The position numbers and the translations under genes are program-made. Below are positions 1 to 5,112 of a stretch of DNA of 5,112 nt, piece after piece (the first letter of the stretch is position 1; each line of letters starts with the position of its first letter). Source of the DNA: Pyrinomonadaceae bacterium. GTDB lineage: Bacteria > Acidobacteriota > Blastocatellia > Pyrinomonadales > Pyrinomonadaceae. A model generated the notes under the pieces. The model saw nothing but the letters and a program-made list of their open reading frames with translations. It searched no databases and was not told the origin of the DNA. The stretch spans positions 1 to 5,112 of the forward strand of contig JAICQI010000479.1 of NCBI GenBank assembly GCA_025937955.1. The letters are read 5' to 3'.

Positions 1-644
1 GCACACAAACTCGCTCCACTTCCCAGATGCGCGACAATCACTCGCCCGCGAGCGATCTCGGGAGCCACCTCGGGCAGAACGGAAGAAATGTATTCGTACG
101 ACAGTCCGTGAAAGCCATATCGCTGTATACCCTGTTGACGGAGCTCGAGCGGAAACGGAACGAGCTCTGCAACCGCCGGTTGTCCGCGATGAAAGCTGGT
201 ATCGAAACAGGCGACTTGCGGGATTCCCGGTAATCGTTCGAAGACGGCTTCGATGGCCGCGAGATTGTAAGGTTGATGAAGCGGCGCGAGTGGGACCAGT
301 TGGTAAAGCTCCCGCATCACATCGGCATTCAATATTGTGGGGCCTTTAAACTGCGAGCCACCGTGGACCACGCGATGTCCCACCCCAAGCACGCGCGAGC
401 CACCGTATTTGGAGCGAAGCCAACCAGCGAGTGCACCAAGTGCTTCCTTCCCGTCATGAGCTGTGACATCCTGATTCGCCAGGCTTTCACCATCGCCATC
501 CTTCGCAGACAAACGAGGTGACGTGCCGATGCCTTCGATCTGACCGCGCGCTGCCAGATGCCAGCTTTCTCCGCTTGGTCGTTGAAAGACACAGAACTTC
601 AAACTCGATGAGCCGGCGTTGAGTACGAGTGCGTAGTCGTCCAT
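1..644 (-). CDS. ackA: Acetate kinase, N-terminal 214 residues (3' end beyond left edge)
   Basis: Acetate kinase interconverts acetate + ATP and acetyl phosphate + ADP in the cytoplasm; with phosphotransacetylase it makes ATP from acetyl-CoA or activates acetate. The visible part carries the family signatures in order: NAGSSSLKF at residues 9-17 (phosphate-binding loop of the ASKHA fold), GHRVVHGG at 89-96 (substrate Arg91), LAPLHQPYNL at 119-128 (His123), CFDTSFH at 146-152 (catalytic Asp148), RYGFHGLSY at 175-183 (His179) and HLGSGASL at 206-213. Numbering matches the Methanosarcina thermophila enzyme almost exactly. About half of the usual ~400 residues is present; the catalytic Arg near 241 is outside the window. 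The ATG at 644 is preceded by GGAG (654-657) with 9 nt spacing, and lies 13 bp after the phosphotransacylase stop, so the two are very probably cotranscribed. No damage is seen in the visible part. Confidence 0.96.
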   Translation of the reverse strand, partial: MDDYALVLNAGSSSLKFCVFQRPSGESWHLAARGQIEGIGTSPRLSAKDGDGESLANQDVTAHDGKEALGALAGWLRSKYGGSRVLGVGHRVVHGGSQFKGPTILNADVMRELYQLVPLAPLHQPYNLAAIEAVFERLPGIPQVACFDTSFHRGQPAVAELVPFPLELRQQGIQRYGFHGLSYEYISSVLPEVAPEIARGRVIVAHLGSGASLC

Positions 645-653
645 TTATTCAAC

Positions 654-657
654 TCCG
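654..657 (-). promoter_or_regulatory. Ribosome binding site of ackA
   Basis: GGAG on the minus strand, directly after the TAA of the phosphotransacylase gene and 9 nt before the ackA ATG at 644. It fixes the ackA start and supports cotranscription. Confidence 0.7.
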
Positions 658-1590
658 TTAGGGCTTCGCGCGGCGTGCATGAGCGACCAACTTGGCGACT
701 GCACAACTCGCAATTCGCGAGCGCACACTGTCAGCACGACTGGTCAGAATCACCGGCACTCTTGCGCCCAGGACCATGCCGGCGCTGTCCGCGTTGGCGA
801 GAAAGCTCAACTGCTTCGCAAGGATGTTGCCGGCCTCGAGATCGGGCGCCAGCAGAATGTCGGGATCGCCCGCGACTGCCGACTTGATGCCTTTGGTCTC
901 GGCGGCCTGCGTGCTGATGGCGTTGTCGAACGCCAGTGGGCCATCGAGAAGCGCGCCTGTGATCTGTCCGCGTTCAGCCATTTTGCAAAGCGCGGCGGCA
1001 TCGATCGTGGCGGGCATCTTTGAAGTGACTGTTTCGACGGCGGCGAGAATCGCGACTTTGGGTTTCTCCACCCCGAGTGAAACGGCGAGATCGATTGCGT
1101 TCTGGCAAATGTCGACTTTGTCTTCGAGCGTGGGCGCGATGTTGATGGCGCCGTCAGTGACTATCAGCACCTTGTGATACGTCGGCACGTCCATGATGAA
1201 CACGTGACTGATACGACGACCGGTGCGCAGCCCTCCTTCGCGCGAGACAATCGCCGACATCAGCTCGTCTGTGTGCAAACTGCCTTTCATCAGGATCTCG
1301 GCTTTGCCTTCTCTGATGAGCTCTACGGCTTTTGTGGCGGAGGCGTGGCTGTGTGGCACGTCGACGATGGGCAGGTTGCTGAGATCGATGCCCGACGACG
1401 CGGCGGTCTCGGCGATTTTGGCGGCTGGTCCAACGAGCAGTGGCGCAATCAGACCTTTCTGCGCGGCTTCGACGGCGCCTTCAAGAGCTGTCGCCTCGCA
1501 GGGATGCGCCACTGCTGTCGGAACTGGCGCCAGTCCCTCACACCGCGCCAGTAGTCGTTCATATTTGCCTGTTCCAGTTGCTGCGTGCAT
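658..1590 (-). CDS. Phosphate acetyltransferase / phosphate butyryltransferase family protein
   Basis: A 310-residue cytoplasmic enzyme of the PTA/PTB family, transferring an acyl group between CoA and phosphate (acetyl-CoA or butyryl-CoA + Pi to acyl phosphate + CoA). Supporting blocks: MKGSLHTDELM (101-111), TDGAINIAP (145-153), AILAAVETVTSKMPAT (180-195), GALLDGPLAFDNA (212-224), DILLAPDLEAGN (244-255) and GARVPVILTSRADS (275-288), the last being the C-terminal active-site region. The length is that of the compact Ptb or single-domain type; neither the DRTGG regulatory domain of long Pta proteins nor the N-terminal enoyl-CoA hydratase-like domain of bifunctional homologues is present. The neighbouring acetate kinase favours acetyl-CoA as substrate, but acetyl versus butyryl specificity cannot be read from the sequence. 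The ATG at 1590 has GGGAG at 1601-1605, 10 nt upstream and inside the last codons of the transporter gene. The stop at 658-660 is TAA. Confidence 0.92.
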   Translation of the reverse strand: MHAATGTGKYERLLARCEGLAPVPTAVAHPCEATALEGAVEAAQKGLIAPLLVGPAAKIAETAASSGIDLSNLPIVDVPHSHASATKAVELIREGKAEILMKGSLHTDELMSAIVSREGGLRTGRRISHVFIMDVPTYHKVLIVTDGAINIAPTLEDKVDICQNAIDLAVSLGVEKPKVAILAAVETVTSKMPATIDAAALCKMAERGQITGALLDGPLAFDNAISTQAAETKGIKSAVAGDPDILLAPDLEAGNILAKQLSFLANADSAGMVLGARVPVILTSRADSVRSRIASCAVAKLVAHARRAKP

Positions 1591-1594
1591 GTTT

Positions 1595-2857
1595 TTATTT
1601 CTCCCGGACTGCTGGTCCAGTTTCCTTAAGAAACAGCGTTAACAGAATCGCGAGCGCTACTCCAAATAGAAGAGGTGAAAAGGTCGTCTGGAAGTGCTGG
1701 AGTTCCATTCGCGGCGCGCCGCCTGACACGTTTTGTAGAATCCAGCCGAACACTGGACCAAGCAGCGCGCTAAAAGTGAAATTCAAAAAATTGACAACAC
1801 CGGTAGCCGTGCCGCCGAACTGTGGCGGGTTAGCTTCTTTGATAACGGTGTAAGGCAACATCGCCGCGCCGGACGCGATGCCGGTGACGAGGCCCAACGT
1901 ATACGGTGGAAAGAATCCGGGTACGCCGTAGAGGATCCATGCGAGACACGCCAACAGCACGATGGCGGCTCCGGCTATCACCGGCTTGCGGCGACCGATT
2001 CGATCGGAGAGAAGACCGAGCAAAGGACAACCGATGATCCAGCCAAAAGGAACCGTGGCGGATCGCAATACTGCCGGGCCGTAATCCATACCATGCGCTT
2101 CCTGGAGAAAGCGGACGCCCCAGATCATGTCGAAGATGGTTGTGGGGATGAACATCAACCCCGAGATCAATCCACACAGAATCGACTGAGGATTTTTGAA
2201 GACGGTTGCGAATGCCTGTACCACCGGCTTCAGTCCACCGCCGGGTTGTGAAGAGCTTTCACTCGGTATCAGGAAGAACAGGGTCACACCAATCAGCAAC
2301 CCAAACACGCCCATTGCAATCCAGAACTGACTCCAGGCGACACCGCTGCCGATTAGTGGTCCAACAGCAAACTGCCCCGCCGATCCGCCTGCCATTCCAA
2401 ACATCTGCGTCGCGCCGATCAGCGTCGCGGCTTTGGAAGGAGCGAAGTTTTTCGTGGCAATGTAGATCGCTCCAACAAGAGCAAACACGCCACCTGCGCC
2501 CTGCAGAAATCTTCCGACGCTGGCGAGTTGGCTATTGCCTGTTGCGAACAGCAAAGCGCCGATGCCAACAACCGCCGCTGCACCGGGCAACAGTCGACGT
2601 GGACCAATGCGATCCATCGCCGCTCCGGCAACCAGGCTGAATGGTGAGTATCCGTAATAAAAAAGACCGACAATTGAAGCGACCCCAAGCGGACTGAGAC
2701 CGAAAGCGTTACTCAGCTCGGGCATCATCACGGCCGGCGCCGAGCGCAAGGCGTACTGGTAAAAGTAATAGATCGCCGTCAGGATCCACGCGACGACCGC
2801 CAGGCGGACGCCGGAGCGTGTTTGAGACCCACTTACCTGTGCAACTGCTTGCGCCAT
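1595..2857 (-). CDS. Major facilitator superfamily transporter, 12 predicted transmembrane helices
   Basis: A complete 420-residue inner-membrane MFS permease. Hydrophobic segments fall at roughly 18-38, 53-75, 90-105, 110-133, 145-168, 175-197, then after a polar loop (198-222) at 225-247, 265-285, 293-312, 316-336, 347-378 and 392-411, giving the usual 6+6 layout. The MFS motif A (GxxxDRxGxRR) occurs in both halves, in the loop between helices 2 and 3 (G78, D82, R83, G85, R87, R88) and between helices 8 and 9 (G281, D285, R286, G288, R289, R290). Both termini are predicted cytoplasmic. The substrate is not recognisable. It is the first gene of an apparent operon with a phosphotransacylase and acetate kinase, so a carboxylate or another substrate of that branch is possible; this is inference. 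The ATG at 2857 has only a weak purine-rich AAGAAGA (2865-2871) as ribosome binding site. The stop lies 4 bp before the next start. Confidence 0.9.
   Translation of the reverse strand: MAQAVAQVSGSQTRSGVRLAVVAWILTAIYYFYQYALRSAPAVMMPELSNAFGLSPLGVASIVGLFYYGYSPFSLVAGAAMDRIGPRRLLPGAAAVVGIGALLFATGNSQLASVGRFLQGAGGVFALVGAIYIATKNFAPSKAATLIGATQMFGMAGGSAGQFAVGPLIGSGVAWSQFWIAMGVFGLLIGVTLFFLIPSESSSQPGGGLKPVVQAFATVFKNPQSILCGLISGLMFIPTTIFDMIWGVRFLQEAHGMDYGPAVLRSATVPFGWIIGCPLLGLLSDRIGRRKPVIAGAAIVLLACLAWILYGVPGFFPPYTLGLVTGIASGAAMLPYTVIKEANPPQFGGTATGVVNFLNFTFSALLGPVFGWILQNVSGGAPRMELQHFQTTFSPLLFGVALAILLTLFLKETGPAVREK
1601..1605 (-). promoter_or_regulatory. Ribosome binding site of the phosphotransacylase gene, inside the transporter's 3' end
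   Basis: GGGAG on the minus strand, 10 nt before the ATG at 1590 and overlapping the last codons of the MFS gene (stop at 1595-1597). The arrangement supports translation of both genes from one mRNA. Confidence 0.65.
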
Positions 2858-2861
2858 ACGA

Positions 2862-2892
2862 TCGTCTTCTTACGCCAAAAGTCGTCTTCTTA
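2862..2892. repeat. 11-bp direct repeat pair upstream of the MFS gene
   Basis: TCGTCTTCTTA occurs at 2862-2872 and again at 2882-2892, a 20-bp period (minus strand TAAGAAGACGA). The copy nearer the gene supplies the weak purine-rich ribosome binding region. The spacing of about two helical turns could suit a paired protein-binding site, or the repeat may simply be a small tandem duplication. The sequence shows the repeat; a function is not supported. Confidence 0.5.
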
Positions 2893-2921
2893 TTATTTAT
2901 GCCCGATGATCTCTTGCCTTT

Positions 2922-3125
2922 ACGCCGAAGGCGTTGGCTAATTTCAGCCCAGGGTTAGAGCGTTAGCGACAACCCTGGGTACGAAGCAAAAAATTTGTTT
3001 CAACCCTGAAAGGGTTCGCCTCGAAACAAACCCTTTCAGGGTTTAACGTGCTCTTTTTATATTCGATCCCAGGGTTGTCGCTGGCGCTCCAACCCTGGGC
3101 TAGAATTAGCGAACGCCTTCGGCGT
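2922..3125. repeat. 204-bp nested palindromic intergenic repeat element
   Basis: Three concentric inverted-repeat pairs fill the gap between the aspartase and transporter genes. The outer arms are 2922-2943 and 3104-3125 (22 nt, one mismatch), each containing a small palindrome ACGCC-NNN-GGCGT. The middle arms are 2948-2979 and 3068-3099 (32 nt, three mismatches), each itself a hairpin with a perfect 9-bp stem CCCAGGGTT/AACCCTGGG and a 14-nt loop. The inner arms are 3002-3016 and 3029-3043, perfect 15-nt complements AACCCTGAAAGGGTT/AACCCTTTCAGGGTT. A further 8-bp pair TTTGTTTC (2994-3001) and GAAACAAA (3023-3030) allows an alternative fold. The element can fold as one long cruciform or as separate small hairpins. 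It has no coding capacity. It resembles dispersed palindromic (REP/MITE-like) repeats, and its right arm ends on the last base of the aspartase stop codon. Confidence 0.85.
2988..3043 (-). terminator. Possible transcription terminator after the aspartase gene
   Basis: On the minus strand the 15-bp perfect inner stem (3043-3029 with 3016-3002, 12-nt loop) is followed 8 nt later by six T residues (2993-2988). The long stem could end transcription leaving the aspartase gene. The gap between stem and T tract is larger than in a canonical intrinsic terminator, and the stem belongs to the larger repeat, so termination may be incidental. Confidence 0.3.
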
Positions 3126-4612
3126 TAATTACTCACCGGCTTTGCCTGATACTTGCTCTTATCCAGATTGGTGAGCTTGATCGGGTCGAGTAATTCTTTG
3201 ATTTGTGCCTCGCTCAGAATCTTCTTTTCGCGAATGATTTCGAGTATGCCTTTGCCGGACTTGTATGCTTCGCCCGCGAGCTCCGTCGCTTTTTCGTAGC
3301 CCAGCACCGGATTGAGCGCGGTGACGATGCCGACAGTCGTTTCCATGTAGCGTGAGAGCACACGCTCGTTGACGGTGATTCCGTCAACGCACTTGGTCCG
3401 GAACAAACCAGACGTGTTGTAGAGCAGGGCTTGCGATTCCATCACGGCGAGACCTGCCAACGGCTCGTAAGCATTTAGCTGTAACTGCCCGCTGTGGGCC
3501 GCAAGCGTGACGCTGTAATCGTTTCCGATCACGCGAAAGGCGACGATGTTCATCACTTCCGGCACCACCGGATTTACTTTGCCCGGCATGATCGATGATC
3601 CCGGTTGCAGTGGTGGAAGATTGATCTCCGCCAAGCCGGCGCGCGGCCCGGAAGTAAGCAGAATGAGATCGCTCGAGATCTTCGATAGTTTGATCGCGAG
3701 GCTCTTCAGCGCGGAGGAGTAGACGACGAAGCCCTGCTGGTCCCACGTCGCCGCCAACATGTCCGTGGCCGGAACAATCGGTTTTTTAGTCAGCCTTGCA
3801 AGATGAAAGGCACACTTCTCCGGATAACCTTTCGGCACATTGATCCCGGTGCCGATTGCGGTTGCGCCCATGTTGACCGCATACAAATACTTCTCCGCAT
3901 CGCGAAGCAGTTTGATCTCGTCTTCAAGACTCGCAGCGAACGCGTGAAACTCCTGGCCCACGGTCATCGGCACGGCGTCCTGCATCTCGGTGCGTCCCAT
4001 CTTCACGATGTCGATGAACGCATCGCCTTTCAAACGAAAAGAAGCAACAAGCTTTTGCAGTTCACCGATCAACCGATCGTTGCGAAGGATAAACGCGACT
4101 TTGAGCGCGGTCGGATACGAATCATTCGTTGACTGCGACATGTTGAGATCGTCGTGAGGTTCGAGAAACTGGTACTCGCCTTTCTTGTGGCCGGTGAGCT
4201 CCAGCCCGATATTGGCGAGCACTTCGTTGGCATTCATGTTTGTTGAGGTGCCCGCGCCGCCCTGGTACCAATCGACCACGAATTGATCGTGATACTTGCC
4301 GTCCATAATGGCTGCGGTTGCCTTCTCGATGGCCGCCAGACGTTCAGGCTTCATCGCGCCAACCTCAGTATTAGCGCGCGCGGCGGCTAGTTTCACTATG
4401 GCCCAGGCTTCGACAAACCCCGGGTAGTGATTGATCTTGACGCCGGATAGCTTGAAGTTTTCGAGTGCGCGCGCCGTTTGCACGCCGTAGTAAGCGTCTG
4501 CGGGGATCTGCTTCTCACCGAGCAGATCTTTCTCAGTTCGCGTTTGCTGCGCGCTGACGACAGGCGCGGCAATAAGACAACTCAGAATGAAATAGATTTT
4601 TAATTTCTTCAT
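3125..4612 (-). CDS. aspA: Aspartate ammonia-lyase with predicted signal peptide
   Basis: Aspartase converts L-aspartate to fumarate and ammonia. The protein has 495 residues from the ATG at 4612 and is aligned by eye with E. coli AspA through nearly its whole length: DLLGEKQIPADAYYGVQT (29-46), YQGGAGTSTNMNANEVLANI (116-135), the SQSTNDSYPT substrate loop (159-168), GRTEMQDAVPMTVGQEF (206-222), GATAIGTGINVP (249-260), and the catalytic flexible loop GSSIMPGKVNP (338-348; Ser339, Lys345, Asn347). PVVPEV after that loop favours aspartase over class II fumarase. Residues 1-21 form a classical Sec signal peptide (KKLK, then a hydrophobic IYFILSCLIAAPVV core, then VSA before QQ), implying export, whereas characterised aspartases are cytoplasmic. 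Residue 209 is Glu where E. coli has Gln and fumarases have His. An upstream in-frame GTG (4669) is rejected because it precedes repeat sequence and lacks a good ribosome binding site. The stop overlaps the neighbouring palindromic element. Confidence 0.93.
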   Translation of the reverse strand: MKKLKIYFILSCLIAAPVVSAQQTRTEKDLLGEKQIPADAYYGVQTARALENFKLSGVKINHYPGFVEAWAIVKLAAARANTEVGAMKPERLAAIEKATAAIMDGKYHDQFVVDWYQGGAGTSTNMNANEVLANIGLELTGHKKGEYQFLEPHDDLNMSQSTNDSYPTALKVAFILRNDRLIGELQKLVASFRLKGDAFIDIVKMGRTEMQDAVPMTVGQEFHAFAASLEDEIKLLRDAEKYLYAVNMGATAIGTGINVPKGYPEKCAFHLARLTKKPIVPATDMLAATWDQQGFVVYSSALKSLAIKLSKISSDLILLTSGPRAGLAEINLPPLQPGSSIMPGKVNPVVPEVMNIVAFRVIGNDYSVTLAAHSGQLQLNAYEPLAGLAVMESQALLYNTSGLFRTKCVDGITVNERVLSRYMETTVGIVTALNPVLGYEKATELAGEAYKSGKGILEIIREKKILSEAQIKELLDPIKLTNLDKSKYQAKPVSN

Positions 4613-4620
4613 GAGATCAG

Positions 4621-4624
4621 CCTC
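4621..4624 (-). promoter_or_regulatory. Ribosome binding site deciding the aspartase start
   Basis: GAGG on the minus strand lies 8 nt before the ATG at 4612. Together with the signal peptide that begins exactly there, it selects this start over the in-frame GTG at 4669 and ATG at 4663, which would translate the 9-bp repeat tract as an N-terminal extension. Confidence 0.65.
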
Positions 4625-4633
4625 GTCCGTGTT

Positions 4634-4660
4634 TATAGGTCCTATAGGACTTATATGACC
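4634..4660. repeat. Three degenerate 9-bp tandem units with a 12-bp palindrome
   Basis: The units are TATAGGTCC (4634-4642), TATAGGACT (4643-4651) and TATATGACC (4652-4660). The first two create a perfect 12-bp palindrome, GTCCTATAGGAC (4639-4650). The tract occupies the 73-bp gap between the DUF2950 gene and the aspartase start, about 20 bp from the ribosome binding site. It may be an operator, an mRNA hairpin in the leader, or a dispersed simple repeat of this genome; the sequence alone does not decide. Confidence 0.6.
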
Positions 4661-4685
4661 CATGAACACAGAGAAAACTTACGTT

Positions 4686-5112
4686 CTACTGCTCCAACAC
4701 CGGGGTCCAGCTCTTGTCCGGATTGAATCGATCGATCGCGTTTGCTAATTCGAGCGTCTTTGGACCAAGGTCTTTTTGATAGACCACGCCGTCGTGACTC
4801 ACGATGAACGTTTGTACGCCCGTGACCCGGTACTGCGCGGGAAAGGCTATAAGCGCGAAGCCGCCGATCATCACGTCCTTAACAACGAAGTCCAGCTCGC
4901 CGAGCGGCGCCGCCGGTCCCTGCCCCTTGAGAATCTTGAAAAAGTAGCCGTGAAAGGGCTCGCTCCGGTTTGAGTAACCCCGCTCGATTGCAGCAGCCAC
5001 TTTTTCACCGATTGGACCACCCCACGAACCATCCTCGTTTTTCCAGGCCAATCCATCCTGCTTGCCCGGCGTGCTGATGATTCGTTGGGCATACTGATTG
5101 ACGCCGCCTTCA
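4686..5112 (-). CDS. DUF2950 family protein, C-terminal 141 residues (5' end beyond right edge)
   Basis: The reading frame is open to the right edge and ends at TAG (4686-4688). The fragment matches the C-terminal region of DUF2950 proteins as I recall them: YAQRIISTPGKQDGLAW (7-23 of the fragment), SEPFHGYFFKILKGQGPAAP (50-69), then LDFVVKDVMIGGFALIAFPAQY (73-94), TGVQTFIVSHDGVVYQKDLGP (97-117) and a final RFNPDKSW (128-135). Family members are usually about 250-320 residues and begin with a signal peptide, so roughly the N-terminal half is missing here. Their biochemical function is unknown. A TTG at 5051 could serve as a start, but the family signature continues upstream of it, so the true start is outside the window. 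The gene precedes the aspartase gene by 73 bp on the same strand, so cotranscription is possible. Confidence 0.88.
   Translation of the reverse strand, partial: EGGVNQYAQRIISTPGKQDGLAWKNEDGSWGGPIGEKVAAAIERGYSNRSEPFHGYFFKILKGQGPAAPLGELDFVVKDVMIGGFALIAFPAQYRVTGVQTFIVSHDGVVYQKDLGPKTLELANAIDRFNPDKSWTPVLEQ

Noticed and set aside
27..592. Open frames on both strands at 27-233, 273-521 and 329-592
   Set aside because: This region encodes the N-terminal half of acetate kinase in another minus-strand frame with all its motifs, so these frames are shadows.
692..1177. Long plus-strand open frames opposite the phosphotransacylase (also 1174-1554, 1223-1642 and 1440-1853)
   Set aside because: They are antisense to a well-conserved enzyme or transporter gene, resemble no family I recognise, and overlap one another in different frames; they are shadows of the codon bias of the real genes.
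2922..3125. CRISPR array or riboswitch in the palindromic gap
   Set aside because: There are no regularly spaced direct repeats with unique spacers, and the symmetry is explained by nested inverted repeats; it lies after one gene and before another with no recognisable aptamer core.
4577..4612. Lipoprotein signal (I-L-S-C, Cys12) in the aspartase leader
   Set aside because: The hydrophobic stretch before the Cys would be only about six residues and Leu at -2 is atypical; the V-S-A site after residue 21 fits a type I signal peptide better.
3125..4612. Class II fumarase instead of aspartase
   Set aside because: The sequences PVVPEV after the GSSIMPGK loop, NDSYPTA and QDAVPMTVGQEF match aspartases, whereas fumarases have TQCE, NDTFPTA and QDATPLTLGQE.
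4613..4669. N-terminal extension of the aspartase from the GTG at 4669
   Set aside because: It would translate the 9-bp repeat tract, precede a clear signal peptide, and bypass the GAGG ribosome binding site placed for the ATG at 4612.
5049..5051. TTG at 5051 as the start of the DUF2950 gene
   Set aside because: The frame stays open to the window edge and family-like sequence (QYAQRIISTPGK) continues upstream, so the gene is truncated by the window.

Overview
The window reads as ordinary bacterial chromosome with moderate GC content, and every credible gene lies on the minus strand. From right to left, which is the direction of transcription, it holds: the C-terminal part of a DUF2950-family protein (cut by the right edge); a complete aspartate ammonia-lyase carrying an N-terminal signal peptide; an intergenic stretch of about 270 bp built around a roughly 204-bp nested palindromic repeat; a 12-helix major facilitator superfamily (MFS) transporter; a phosphate acetyl/butyryltransferase; and the N-terminal half of acetate kinase (cut by the left edge). 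No RNA gene, CRISPR array, transposase or phage gene was seen.

The organism cannot be named from the sequence. The combination of a DUF2950 protein, a secreted-type aspartase, a short stand-alone phosphotransacetylase and abundant-looking palindromic intergenic repeats fits a soil or environmental bacterium such as Verrucomicrobiota or Acidobacteriota. This is recalled family distribution plus inference, not proof.

The left half looks like one transcription unit: MFS transporter, then phosphotransacylase (4 bp between stop and start), then ackA (13 bp). Each downstream gene has a Shine-Dalgarno sequence placed in or next to the end of the gene before it. Phosphotransacylase plus acetate kinase convert acyl-CoA to carboxylate with ATP formation, or run in reverse to activate acetate. 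The transporter is a plausible route for a substrate or product of that branch, but its specificity is unknown.

In the right half, the DUF2950 gene and the aspartase gene are separated by 73 bp. That gap holds three degenerate 9-bp tandem units with a 12-bp perfect palindrome. The Shine-Dalgarno sequence and signal peptide place the aspartase start at 4612, not at an upstream in-frame GTG at 4669.

The best candidates for follow-up are the predicted export of an aspartase with a Gln-to-Glu change at a substrate-pocket position, and the nested palindrome whose right arm ends on the aspartase stop codon. No clearly new multi-gene system was found.
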